DNA of 64,000 nt from Acanthornis magna (Eukaryota > Chordata > Aves > Passeriformes > Acanthizidae). The stretch spans positions 4,383,501 through 4,447,500 of the forward strand of contig JAWUZG010000027.1 in assembly GCA_036785705.1 (NCBI GenBank), written 5' to 3'. Positions 13,175 to 25,100 of this stretch are shown piece by piece (position 1 is the first letter of the stretch; the number at the start of each line of letters is the position of its first letter). The notes beneath the pieces were generated by a model. The model ran no database searches, was not told where the DNA came from, and was given only the letters and a program-made list of their open reading frames with translations. Made by a program: the position numbers and the translations under genes.

Positions 13175-13831
13175 TGTCTTGGTTTGAAAGACAGGTGTCT
13201 GCTAAGGAAGGTGGGAACCTTCCTTAGAAAAAAGAATGTGAACCCCCTTCCTCCAAATTATAACAACTTTGGAATGAAGGGCTTTCTGGCAAAGATATGG
13301 GAAAAGGAGTAACAGTTCTTTACTAATATTTAGAACAAGGCAATAATACAGAAACAATGATTTAAATAGACAAAGTCAGAATACAACCTGCCACCCTGTT
13401 AACAGGGTGGTGCTAGCAGTCCAGTTAAAATGGTGGCTGCAGTCCTGTCAGAGTGATGGATGTGCTCTTGTTGAAGTGGTGATCTTGTGGAAAGGTCTCG
13501 TCGGTCTCTGGAGGTCCAGTGGTGGCTCTTGAGCTCTTCTCCTCTGGGAATCCAGTGGTAAAGGTAGTCCAGTGTTCCAAAAATGCAGCTTGTGTGCAGG
13601 TAGGAATGTTCAGTTCTTCCCCTCTGGGCAGGGCATCTCACAATGTGCTGATGTAATCTTATGAGTCACTCCCGGAGCCCTTAATGGCCATGAGCAGAGA
13701 CAGCCCCGATGGTGTTAGCAGGGCTGGGTCATGCTGAACACAAAGACCACTGCCCCACCTGTTTTTAACAGCTTATGGAGATGGTAATAGAATACATACT
13801 TTTGGTTACACCTTCCATGTAACCTAGGACA
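13175..13831 (-). mobile_element. Solo LTR of an endogenous retrovirus, with 5-bp target duplication
   Basis: The block begins TGTCTTGGTT and ends AACCTAGGACA, imperfect terminal inverted repeats with canonical TG and CA ends. It is flanked by perfect 5-bp repeats GAAGT at 13170-13174 and 13832-13836. A 5-bp duplication fits the ERVL-like class. The opening (TTTGAAAGACAGGTGTCTGC) resembles LTRs I associate with passerine genomes. Minus orientation is inferred from the U5-like start, TGTCCTAGGTTACATG read on the - strand, and a possible AGTAAA signal (complement of 13319-13324). No internal retroviral genes are present, so it is a solo LTR left by recombination. Confidence 0.82.
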
Positions 13832-15839
13832 GAAGTGTCTTGTGTGGCAGCCACGTGTGTTCATTATGCAGTAACTCCTGCGCTGAGGGTTGGAGTGGTT
13901 GACATTTCTGTTCCAGTCCGGGGCTGGAGCTCGAGGAAGGGCTTAGGAAAAGCTCATGAGCTCCAAGAATGCTTCTGGATGTAAAGTTTAGTGAATTAGA
14001 CAGTAGGAAATACACCTAGCGAATTTGTTCTTATTTTGAAAAACTCAACTGTATAAAGTTAGTAAATCTGGCTTAAATGCATACAATCAAACCTGAGGCC
14101 AACTGAAACTCAGCTCTTCACTTTCCCCCCATCCCCCCACATTGTAGATGTTTCAGGGGGTTGCAGAAAAGCCCAAGTAGATTTAGATGGAGGAGTGTTT
14201 CAGAGCTATCTTTGACTTTTATGGAGCTTTTTCATTGAACTGTTTAGAGGTGTAAATGTAGAAATAAGAAACTCATTTAATCTTTACAGAAGTGCTGCTA
14301 TAAACTATTTAGCACGCATAAAATAATATTTTAAATTATTGTTTCTGCTGGTATCAATAAATTTGTACAAAGTGCTTAAAGGTCAGGGATTGCCAGAAAA
14401 ATGTCTTTTCAGCTTGTTGGTTAGAGGTTTATAAGAATGTGCACCAGCTTGCTCTTTGAATAAACTGAAAAAGAGGAATTAACAAAGAAAAAGGTTCCCA
14501 TGGATAAAAACGATAGTGTGGAATTAGTGAGTGGGAAGCCTTTGATCCACCAGGCTCGCCGTAGCCTGGACAGTCAGGGCATGAAAACAGGTGGCTCTGC
14601 TAACAGGAGGAACGAAACATTATTTTCCTGTTTGGTGGAGAGGTATCTTGTTTAGGTACCTACTGAAGCTGAGTGCCCAACTTGGGCTGATGTATGAAGT
14701 GGAGTGTGAGCAGGATTTGACATGTCATAGCTTGAACCATGGGAAATTTGTCCAGTTCTCATTGCCTGGCCAAGGACATCAGATAAGGACACTTACTTTT
14801 TTATTTCCCAGGCAAGTGGTTTTATCTTCTCATTTATTTACAGCTTGAGCTGGAACGAAGCACTGTAAATTGTACCCAGAGCCAAACTGCCCAACCACCC
14901 ATTCTGGCATCTGCACTTCCTTCATTGCAGAGACCACAGCTGGGATTCCCTGTTTTACACTTCACTTCTTTCACCCATTGTCATGGAGACATCCTGGTCT
15001 GCCTAAAAATTAGGCAATTCGGATGGAGCTCTCCGTGCACAGTGAGATGAGGTTAATCAGTCGCATGGATAAGACACTGGAAGTCTGGCTTGCATTTCCA
15101 CCTGCACAACAGTCTAGCCCTGACCATATCATTTTACCTCTAAATTCAGATTTTTTCATCACTAAAAGGGAGACAATAATACTGAGCTAGGTGAAGTATC
15201 CTGACATAGCAGATAACATGTGTTACAGGAAAATAACAGAGGTTTCTGTCATCGAGTTGTGCTGATACAACAGCTTGAACTACTTATTTTCCCGGCGACT
15301 TAAGCTGGGAAACAATAACAAAACAATGTAAGTAGTGAAAAATAAAACAGATTCTTAGATAGCTCTCTGTCTGAACATACTGTAGTGCTAATATTAACAT
15401 GAGATTAAAGTTCTGATTTTTCCCTTGGCCATATGATTTTTATACTGAGATTGTTTCTTTGAATATTAAATAACAGACCCTTACTACAAAACCATTTGTA
15501 AACAGAAGGCTGAAAAATTTCACTGAAAATTTCATAACCTAAGTGTGCCATTATTTGGTGTTTTACTTTTGAGTTTGCTGCAGAACTCCCACTCCAGGAA
15601 AATAAATCTGATGAACTTCTTGAGAGTGCAGGTGAGAGAATTAATGGTAGTTCATTTCTCCACTGTTGCTTTCATTGGGGGCCCGGGGTGTCCCGGTGTG
15701 CTGCAGCCCTCTTGGAGGAAGCATCCCCTCAAGAACAGCTTCTTCAGAGGCTTCAGCAAGTCCCCAAAGCAACAGGGTGATTTCAGCAAGTGATTTCAGC
15801 TCCTTGTGAAGTCAGCTCTTGCAGAATCACCTGAAGGCC

Positions 15840-16075
15840 AACTCGGGGACCGAGAGAGGAGTGGCGGGTGCTGTATGGCAATTCCACAAAATAACCTTTA
15901 TTGTTCAGCAGCTCTTGTGAAGGGAAAGGCCAGGGATGGCAATTGCACCCTGCCTAAAGGCCGAGGCACGGGCTCTTTTATGGGGAAGGCAGGGGGTGGG
16001 GCGGGAGTCAGTTGGCCAATTGGGTACAAGGCATTACCATAGAGAAGCAGGGTACACTGGGTAGTCCACTGGGTA
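15840..16075 (-). mobile_element. Probable second LTR block with promoter-like motifs, antisense
   Basis: Read on the - strand this block has, in order, a CCAAT box (the palindrome CCAATTGG, 16016-16023), a GC box (complement of GGGGCGGG, 15998-16005), a TATA-like ATAAAAG (complement of 15975-15981) and AATAAA (complement of 15897-15902), the last about 75 bp beyond the TATA. That compact U3-R order is typical of a retroviral LTR. Its ends, target duplication and primer site could not be fixed, so the limits are approximate. Alternatives are a non-viral antisense promoter or chance in G+C-rich DNA. Confidence 0.45.
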
Positions 16076-16585
16076 GTCGCCCTGATGGCGAGGTGGTTCC
16101 TTATCTCTGAGTGCTTTTGCCCTCAGGTCAAGGCAGTGCAGAGGGCTAAGTCAAGCATTCACAGCTTTCCACACTCCACTACCTACAGACGATTCATTCT
16201 GACTTTGCTTTCAAGTGAAGCTCAGAGAACAGTGCAGAGCTATTTCGTGGTGATTCTTCTTTCTTTTCTCATTCCCATTTCTTTTGTCTCAATTGTTCAC
16301 TGTTTTCAAACTTGAACCAGAATTGGCCCAGTGATGCACCCAGGGGATGATGTGTGCTCCTTCCCCACAGGATAGTCATTCTATTCTAGACTGTGTTGCT
16401 TGGGTGGTTTTTATTCCCTTGAGATATGTGAAGTAACACAAGAGAAGACATTTGTTGCTCAGACATGGAGTTTTTTGTGCATCTTAACAATCAGTAACTC
16501 TGTCTTACCTAACATCTCAGTAATTTGATCCTTATCTTTATAATCAGTTAACAAATTCATTTGGTGTCAGAACTTAGTATTTTAA

Positions 16586-16662
16586 TGGAATCATAGAGTC
16601 ATTAAGGTTGGAAAAGACCTCCAGGATCATCAAATCCAACCTTGGGCCAAAAACCACCATGC
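16586..16662 (-). mobile_element. CR1 fragment, antisense
   Basis: GGAATCATAGAGTCATTAAG, GTTGGAAAAGACCTCCAGGA and TCATCAAATCCAACC are the standard antisense CR1 3' end. It breaks off after about 75 bp. Confidence 0.85.
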
Positions 16663-16899
16663 CAGCCACCATGTATTTTGTTGTCCAATTTGAAAATCCT
16701 TGCAAATCTTTGTGTATGTGTAGGAATAGGAATATTAGAATGTGTGTTTGCAAGGTCAAAAGCAGCAGCCACACTTTAAGTCACAACCTTCCAGAAGGAA
16801 GATCTTGTTTTAACTTTCTGTGGACGGTATCTATAAACCCAGGAGAAGTGATGCCCCTGATGTTTCCAGGTAAACCTTGGACTTCACCACGTGGTGAAA

Positions 16900-16937
16900 G
16901 AAATCCTTTGGGATAGAAAAGAAATCATTTGGGATAG
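16900..16937 (+). repeat. Two-copy 21-bp tandem repeat
   Basis: GAAATCCTTTGGGATAG is followed after four bases by GAAATCATTTGGGATAG, with one mismatch. Confidence 0.8.
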
Positions 16938-18365
16938 TAGGAAAATATCAGTCCTACTTGTGATAAGCTTTCTGTAGCATGGGTTGGAGAGTTCACTGCG
17001 GTATTTACCCTAAAAATCGAAATCTGGGCTGAATTGATTGTAGTTCATGCTAATACTAAGCAGGAAGTTGTGATATGTCTAATAAATGTCCATAGCAGCA
17101 GATGGCAGCTCAATTACCCCTTCTCCCCAGACTGCAGTAGTTCATCACGTTATTCTTGCTGATGTGTGAGGCTGTGATAAAGGAGACAGGACAAAGAAGT
17201 TGTTCAGTCAGATCCTTCCCATTGTTTTTGGTCCATGTGTCACCCTATACAGATAACTGTGGTGGAAATACTTCTTTTCCTCACCCTGCTGCCAGAACCT
17301 TTACTTCTAAAGATATACCTTACTTGTTCTATCATTCGTGGATGGAAATGCTGCTCTCTCTGCCCCCTTTCCCCCTTCCCTTGGCTTGAGACAGAATTTT
17401 AATGGAGTGTATTTTTCCACGGATAATCCAGGGTACTGGTAATCCATGGGTATTCAAGAAAAATTGTCTTGCATGTTTATAACTGTTCAGCTCTCATTGT
17501 TGTTTCACTCAGGCAAATCTTCTTCAAATGTTAATCTTTGCTGAATATGCAACATCACATCCCCAAATGTCTCTGAGAGGAGTAGCAGAAATAAAAATAT
17601 AAACGCTTGTAGGAGAAGTTTAGTAAGAATAATCTGGCTGAAAACATTTGTTATTCCCTATCAAACACTGGAGACAGAATAAAATAGTCTCTTTTGCCGC
17701 TCTGTGGGTGAGGTCTGAGAAGAACATATCATCATGGACATGACGCAGTTTCACTTTCTTTGAGCTGATTGTATTACAGTTTCTTTTCTACTGACACATT
17801 TAATTACCAGATTGGAGTAATAACAACATTTTTTATCTTGCTGGCTGTGATCCAAAACCTTTGTTTAGAGCAGAGTTAAAGAAATTCAGTTGAATCTTTT
17901 TTTTTCCTTATTAGCTATTTCTAACAGCCTGATAAGTTTTTGTGTTCAGTGAGTAAGCGTCTCTTGCTGTTATAATGTGAATCATCTGTAACATTGGGGA
18001 ACAAAGATATCATCTCCTTGCTGGACTGAAGAAAATCTCCTTATTGCAAAAATCCAAGCCTATTTATACTCTCCGCTTAGGTGGGACAGGCGCCAGTTGG
18101 CTGTCTGCTCATGCGACACTGCCGATCGCACACCTTCCCATCCCATCATCCCCTGATGCTTTTTTGCTGAATAAGAGTGAAATGAACAGGACTTAACAGA
18201 GGTGAAAAAGCTTATTCTATAAGGCTTTTCTTTATCTCCCACAATCCTGCTTGCTTATATTGCCATGTAATCCCAACAACAATAAAGAAGTGATAGATAA
18301 AAGTTACAAAACCTTGACTTGAGAATATTGGCTAGTTAAGGAAAGTATGAACTACTGGTTAGAAG

Positions 18366-18518
18366 CTGTGGCTTCCCCATCCCTGGAAATGTCCAAGGCC
18401 TTATTGGATGGGGCTTGGAGCAACCTGGTCTGGTGGAAGGTGTCCCTGCCCATGATGGGGGGTGAAATGGGGTGATCTTTAAGGTTCCTTCCAATCCAAG
18501 CCATTCCATGATTCTATG
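18366..18518 (+). mobile_element. CR1 LINE, very short 3' tail
   Basis: It reads GCTGTGGCTTCCCCATCCCT, then GGATGGGGCTTGGAGCAACC, ending ATTCCATG and ATTCTATG (18503-18518). Sense orientation, about 540 bp before PHF21B exon a. Confidence 0.9.
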
Positions 18519-19060
18519 AATTTTGATCAGGGTTGAAGGAATGAAAAAGGTTGAAAGGGAAAAGTTAGCACTTTTCTTTGCACTTGTGGCCCAATCATAA
18601 ATTTAAAAGCTATCCATTTATTCCATCCTATCTTAAATAAGCTTTGAATGAATTTTGTATACAACTAAAAAAAGGGTGAGTAAAGAAAATAAACATGGAT
18701 AATAGTAGCTGCTGTGTTGGCCCAAATGGATGTCATCTTAGCTGAATGTTGTGTCGCAGTGTGCTGTAGTAGATTTATAGGCAGCTTTCCATTTTAATAA
18801 TTCAGTATTTACTATTTCCTGAGGCACAGCAAATGTCTCTTTGTGACACTGGCTACCATGAAATGCATCATCTTACCAATGCATGTCACTGTGGTGCATT
18901 TCAGATATCTTTTGAAAACAGTCTGGTGCCTAGAGAGCCTTCAGCCATGGCAGCTGGGAAGAGAAAAAGAACTGGAAGGGAACTGCTGGCTCAGAGAGAT
19001 TCTGTCTGGGAAAGCTTTGCAATTGTTTTAAGCTGTGTTCAAATGTTTTTCTTCCAACAG

Positions 19061-19153
19061 ACTTTGGGAACTATCACTGCAGTGCCCATTAAAGTTCCTC
19101 AGGTCAGCTCCTTGCAGAGGTTGGCAGGACAAGGACCAGCAGTGCTACCTCAG
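19061..19153 (+). CDS. PHF21B: PHF21B coding exon a (first seen), phase 0-0, 31 codons
   Basis: The exon follows a pyrimidine-rich tract ending CTTCCAACAG and ends CAG before GTACAA. It reads [17 protein letters not shown], then [13 protein letters not shown], which matches the PHF21B segment just before VRPKTLIP. Both ends fall between codons, so it joins exon b without a split codon. The frame happens to stay open on both sides (18833-19384), but the splice sites and the sharp end of similarity fix the limits. The residue before it should be Gln from an upstream exon that was not found. Confidence 0.9.
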
Positions 19154-22100
19154 GTACAAAATACAGTTTCAAAGGGGGGTTTGTATCATTTTGTACATAA
19201 TCTCTGCTCCTGTCTGGTGCCCAGGCCTGGGTGGGTCAGCACACTCATTTTGCAGATTTGTGTTTTTCTTCAATCCATGGGGAAAAAAAAATTCTTCTGG
19301 GAGCATACTGATAGCACAATGAAAAACTATAAAAAATCATGTAGATTCATTGTGGAAGAACAAAATACATGTGGTGGAATGTAAATTTATGCTTTAAAGA
19401 TGAATCACAAATCACAGAAGTGAAAATCCACAATTCTGTGATTTAAAAAAGTGGTGGAACTATTAATCTTCCTGTTCAAATTTAACCTGATGTTCTGTTT
19501 CACTGACTTATTTGCCTTGTCTATCCCAATATAAAATTTTGGCCCAGCTAACCCAGGTGCCAGACTGAGGAGAGATTCTCTGGGTAAGAGTGAAAGGAGA
19601 GTTGCACTCACTGGTTTTTAAAATGTTACAAACTGTGTCTTCTTTTCTGAACACCCATCACTGTTTCCATAACCATACCCTCTATTGCCCTTTTCAACCC
19701 TCTTTCTCAAAATGTTTGGATGTCATTTTCAACAAGTGTTTTGCTGCAATTCTATGGCTAGCTTTTCACATTAATGATTATTAAGTATAAATATATTTCT
19801 CCCACTGTGGCCCTCAGAGCTGTATTTCTCATATACGAATACTAGAGAAGTGTTGATGATGTATATTCTTCCTATTGTTCCTTCATTTTTCCTAAATTTT
19901 TAGTGTCAGAATCTAGAAGAAGATCTGTGAGCTAAATCTACTTGGGGGAAGAAGTATTTCCAATATAAAGTTCTTAAATTCTCTCATTAAATTACATTTT
20001 GTGGAAGGCAGAGTTTGGAATATAAAGTGAGGTTATAGTTTTCTTATCAAGTTCAAGACTTTGCTCTTCAGTTGTTCTTACAACATAATAACATTTTTAT
20101 TTCTGCTATTTTGGGGTGTCAAAGATGAGCAGATTGCTCCTGAAAAATAGATGAGGTTCAAGAGCAGCTGAAAGACCTGTAACAGGGCCTAAATTTTCAT
20201 TTAGGCTGGGTTTCAGCGATGCTGATGGCATTGCAAATGTTGCACTTAGAGTAATATCAATGTCCTATGCTTTTATTAAATAGAAAAAATTTAATTCAGT
20301 GCTATATTCAATTTTGAAGAACTGGAAAAAGTGGAGGAAGCTGATTTCCTCAGCTTTTTGAAAAGAGCACATCCCTTCTGTCTTGATGTTTAGCTTGTGA
20401 CAATATTTTTGTTTGTATACCACTTTGTTTCACTCTCTTCCTGGTACAACTTGCATTTCAAATCTGTTTATGTAATCATACTTAATACTAATGAACTGCC
20501 AGCTCTTTCTTGGCTGCCCTGAGCCATAGCTCTCTAACTTTTCTATTTAGTGAATATTTCATGTGGATAGAATGGGCAATAACCACCTAGTAATCTCATT
20601 TCTGACAAAACCTAAAAATGAAGTAGGCAGCTGTTTGTAAGATCATGTTATCGGGGGTATATCTCATGTCCTGAGTTTTTTCTGGCTTTTTCACAGAGCA
20701 ACAACAGGCCAGCTTCTTCAATAACAGCCTGTCCCATTTACAGGCCAGTCCTCCCCTGCTCTTCTTCATGGTACATAAGTTCCTCTCCCCCTCCAAGCTC
20801 ACAGAGAAGTTTAAAATTTCCACGTTTTTTCCTAGTAGGGAACACCCTTCATCCATCAAAGCTTTATGCTTGATGTCTTCAGAGATACCAGGTTTTCATC
20901 TGCAAGTGGAAAGTTTGTCTTCTAATTAAATAGTCAGGTGTCTTGAAAATAGATTTAATGTAACCATGGACCAGAGTGGTGCAAAGCTGTCATTGCCCAG
21001 GCAGAGCTGGATGTGGGTGACCTGGGAGACCGCTGTAAGTAATTTGTGTCACTGTGTCACTGTGAATGCTGTCCTTTGTGAGAACTGTATGCATAGTGAG
21101 TGCACAGTCATCTCTGGTTCAGGAGAATTGGAAACTTCAGGTGGAAATATAAAAATTCCAGGAGGCAAGGCCGTGTAGTACCATGAAGTTGTTACAGTAA
21201 AAAACATCTCTTCACTCTTCTTCCTTATAGCTTTCAGAAAGCAAGCACCTAATCAAAAATTATTTTGGAAATTAGGGGTATGTGTTATGTTCCAGTAAGA
21301 GCTGGAAATGGGGCAGAATTAAATCCCATCACAGTCCAAGTCCTCAGCTTTTAGTCATCAGACTTGGTCACAGGAGGCTGGCCGCTAACCTCCTTCTGTC
21401 TCCATAGGTGACAGGCCAGGCCCCATACCTTGCTCTGAGCTACTGGCACATTCCTGCCATTCTAGGACTGACTTCTGGAGACACAAATTCCCATCTCCCA
21501 AGAGTACTAACATGGAGTCCAGCTAGGTTTGGCATCTGCTAAAACCTTTACTTTGGTTGCCCATGTAGCAGCAAATTACTGGCGCAGCAGAGTCATGTTC
21601 ACTCCTCTCCCAAGAATTCAGAGTATTTCCCAGGGAATGAAAGCAGCGCCGTGTCCGCACTCAGGGATGTTGCCTATGGCTCAGTCTTGTTCTGAAAGGG
21701 ATGGAATTTTCCCCAGTCTTCATCTCTGCCAAGTCTGGTTGTGACAGTGAAGAGTGTAGAGCCCTGGGGTGATGAAACCAGAGCAGCGAAGGTCTGTGCT
21801 GTGGCAGCTGTGTCCATTGACTCGAGCACGTGAGTCCAGGTGTCACTTGTGCAAGTGATACCTTAGGCACTCACCTAATCTTTTGGGCTGCATGTGCTGC
21901 TTCTCCAGGTCTGTGGAGGCGGGGAAGGCCTGGGTGGAGCCCTTTTGGGAATCCAGCCATTTTAGGAGCCTACTTATCTCTGAATCGTCCTCTGGGAGTG
22001 ATTTCCCTCTAAGGTGGACAGATTGCACTTCTGTCTCAGGTGCATGTAGATAACTGGGGAAATCCAGATCAGTGTCTGCATTCCTGGCAGCACACCAGCT

Positions 22101-25100
22101 GCTCCCTGGCATTTCTCCTTTTGGCCAGTCTCATAATTTCTCTGAGATTTCAGATTCCCTTTAGATTTAGGGGTAGGCATAAATATTACCAAGCTGGCTG
22201 AACAGAAAGAGGGAACGCCTCCATTTTGAGGGTCCTCATCATGTCTGAAGGAGTTTTCTATATTTGACACTTTCATGTTCCTCATCTAGACAACCTCTTT
22301 TGATTTACCCCTATGCAGTCAAACAAAAACATACCACACAAGTAAACCAAGGCTTTTAACAAGACTTACATAAAATAAGGCATAGAGTTCCCTCATTTTC
22401 CACATCTGTACAGATACTTGTCATTTGTTTTGTGCATTTTAATGGGTTTATGATATGACCTCCTGGGAGATTTTCCATCTGGGGACCAAAGTTTCAAAAT
22501 TTGCACATTCACAAATAGCAGCAAAATCCTATCACTTAGAACCACTAATCAAGTGATAAGCAAACATTACTTAGAAGTTCATAGCACAATACAAACAATA
22601 TTTCTTTGGGCATTCATTATTTGCCAAAACAAGCTTCTTTGGTGGACATTTGTTCTTTTTTTTTTTTCTCTTCCAGAATGTGAAGTTATTTTTGCTTTCA
22701 TCATATAAATCAAGTTTATTCTATGTGCTGTGATGTTTGAGAAGTTAATTCCAGATAGTCTTTCTCTTCTTACTTTGGTCTTTGAGGTTTCCAGCTGGGT
22801 GAGATGCTTTGAAACTGCAGACTCTCCACTGCACTCTGAGAAGAAAATCCTAGAGGTCCTCTACTCAAACACTGTGACTCCTGAGCTGTTTCTCTTCTTT
22901 ATGGCACCCATCTGCTCTAAGGAGGGGGTGGCATTCTGTCATTGGTTGAGTTCCAATATATTCTCTGACTGTGCTCTTGTTCTTCACTGGGTACTATGTA
23001 AGCCCAGCCAGGCTCCGCATATTCCCAAAACTTAAATACACAGTCACATTTTAAAATTTCACGTCATAATTCTCATGAGCATATTTCCACTGGTAGCTGC
23101 TGCTTCTCTTCATATGTGTCCCAAAGCCAGGCTTTGCTCCTGGGTTCCTCAGGGGCAGGGCTTCTGGAAGATTTCTTGAAAGGAAAACAACTCCTATAGA
23201 CAGAACTCAAGTTTTGGGATGCTACTGTGCACTATAGAAGAAATAGGTTGGTCTGTGGTAAAGTGTCTCTCTGTTTGCACCATAAGTTTAAAAACCCCAT
23301 TATTTTTAAGTGTAATGTGTTAAAACTGCACATAACCATTGGGAAGTGGAAAAGTATTACTAAATGCAAGTCAGTCTTTTGTGACACTAGGAAAGAAGCT
23401 CACAGGCACACATTTGTATAAAAAGTTTTACAGAATTGTACAGTGGAGAGACAAGTATACTTTACTGTTTGATTGAGAAAGGAATAATTTAATTGGGTAA
23501 AGTTGTTTTCACAATATCAGGGGGAAAGGACTATAATCCCTGAAGAGGTGTTGCGAAACTTTCTAGTATATAACTCTCAGCACTTCCAGTGGAATGTGTT
23601 GGAATACTGCTGGAGGAGAAGAGAGAGAATCTAATTGAAGGTAACTTAATCAGTGAGGTAAGCAACCAAGCAACAGTATTTAATATTCATTGACTGTATG
23701 CATGCAGAAAGCAAGCAAAATTGCTTTTTATTAAAGGTTTTCAGAGGCCTGGCTGAACATGTAGCCCCTAATAAATATAGTTATTAATCTGTTTTCTTGT
23801 ATATAAGCCCTTATGCTGTGCTTGTCACTGTACTTGAAGCACCTTCTGGTAATGTATTAAGAACCAAGAAGAGCATCTATTGTAAGCTGTTTCTTCTCTC
23901 CTCCTTTTCCTTTGGGAAGAAGCACATACAGCTGAGAGTTCTGCTTAGGGTTTCTTTTTATCAGTTGGCTTATTTTTAATGGTCATGCTACTGTTAATTG
24001 CATGCCACTATAGAAAATATTGGGTATCGGAAGTGGTGAGGTTTGTGCTCATAATTCTTAGAGAAGAAGGTTGAGGCAGTTGCCTCAGCCTTGTTGTAGA
24101 GACTCCCTCTACAGGGATGCATGGCCAGTTTGGCCTTCCATATAAAGTCTTCAGAGGGAGAGCTTTGAAGCTTGGGATGGGAACACTGTACTTTATTAAA
24201 AAGTCTGTGGGAGTCTCAGTTCTGCACAGGCAGAAGGGTTTGGTAGGATGTCTGTGCTGCTGAGAGGCCGTGGCTTGCTGGAGCACCTCCAGGGTCTGTA
24301 TTTTACAGCCCAGACAGTGAAGGTGTGACTGAGGAGGTGTCATAAGAACATTCCTGGTGGATGGCAGCAGGCCAGAGCTTGGCTGTGGCAAGAAATCCAG
24401 TCTTCTGCAGGAAGGTCAAGGATGAACATGCAGAATGGATCGAGGGAGCTACACTCAGATGCACCTTTTCCAAACCTCTCTGATTCTCCTGCCTTTCTGT
24501 CAGTGTCAGTTTTCAGTTCTTAACAAGAGAGCTGATCAGGAGTGGTGGGGAAGGAGAGCAGAACTGGCTGCTACTGATGCTTGAGACCTTCAGATCTGAG
24601 AAGTGTTGTAAGCACTTTGAAAAGGACCTCCACAGAAGACAGCTGTCCATGACAGTCTGCACATAGAATGCTGAAGTATCCATGAAAACTTCAGGAAACA
24701 TTCAAGCTATTTTTACACTTGGCATGGTATCTTTTTCCCAGTTGCAAACTCTCATGTTACTTCATGTCAAATGCTGCTGTGTGGAGTAGCAGCAAATGAG
24801 AGGGTAAGAAATTTCCCCTCTCTCCACTGATGCCATTTTTATCTATGTGAATGATGTGGCTCCCAATCCACATCTGGCCTGGATCTGGACTATGCTGTGT
24901 CTCTGAGCCTCAAGGCCAGTTGTACAAGCTTGTATTAGAAGTCTGGGTGAATAACAGGTGGATAGGAGGGTTTTCTTTGTTTGCATGACCTCAGCAAAGG
25001 CTTGGAGGAACTAGCTATGCTGCTGTCTGACTCTAAACCCTTCATTTTTGTCTCCTGGTGTCTTAGTATTTTGTGTTCTTCCATCTTGCTTAGGCTGTCA

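Larger units (their letters stand above)
1..19060 (+). other. PHF21B 5' intron or upstream region, no recognised exon
   Basis: AT-rich noncoding sequence. I looked for the missing PHF21B N-terminal exon and did not find it, so this is most simply the tail of a large intron whose first exon lies before base 1. It holds three CR1 tails in + orientation, two short CR1 fragments in - orientation, a solo LTR, an LTR-like block, several microsatellites and a small tandem duplication, all listed separately. The longest reverse frame (164 codons, 1678-2172) has no recognisable domain. No CpG-island-like promoter is visible. Confidence 0.6.

Noticed and set aside
15676..15700. TTGGGGGCCCGGGG resembling a tRNA-Pro primer binding site
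   Set aside because: Agrees only over the first seven bases and then two more; its orientation conflicts with the antisense LTR-like block.
18833..19384. Single 183-codon frame running through PHF21B exon a, suggesting an alternative first exon
   Set aside because: Family similarity starts exactly after a good acceptor and stops exactly at a donor; the flanking residues resemble nothing known. The open flanks look like coincidence.
24008..24391. 127-codon reverse frame with TTTATT inside, considered as an antisense LTR
   Set aside because: No TATA/CCAAT series and no terminal inverted repeats could be found.
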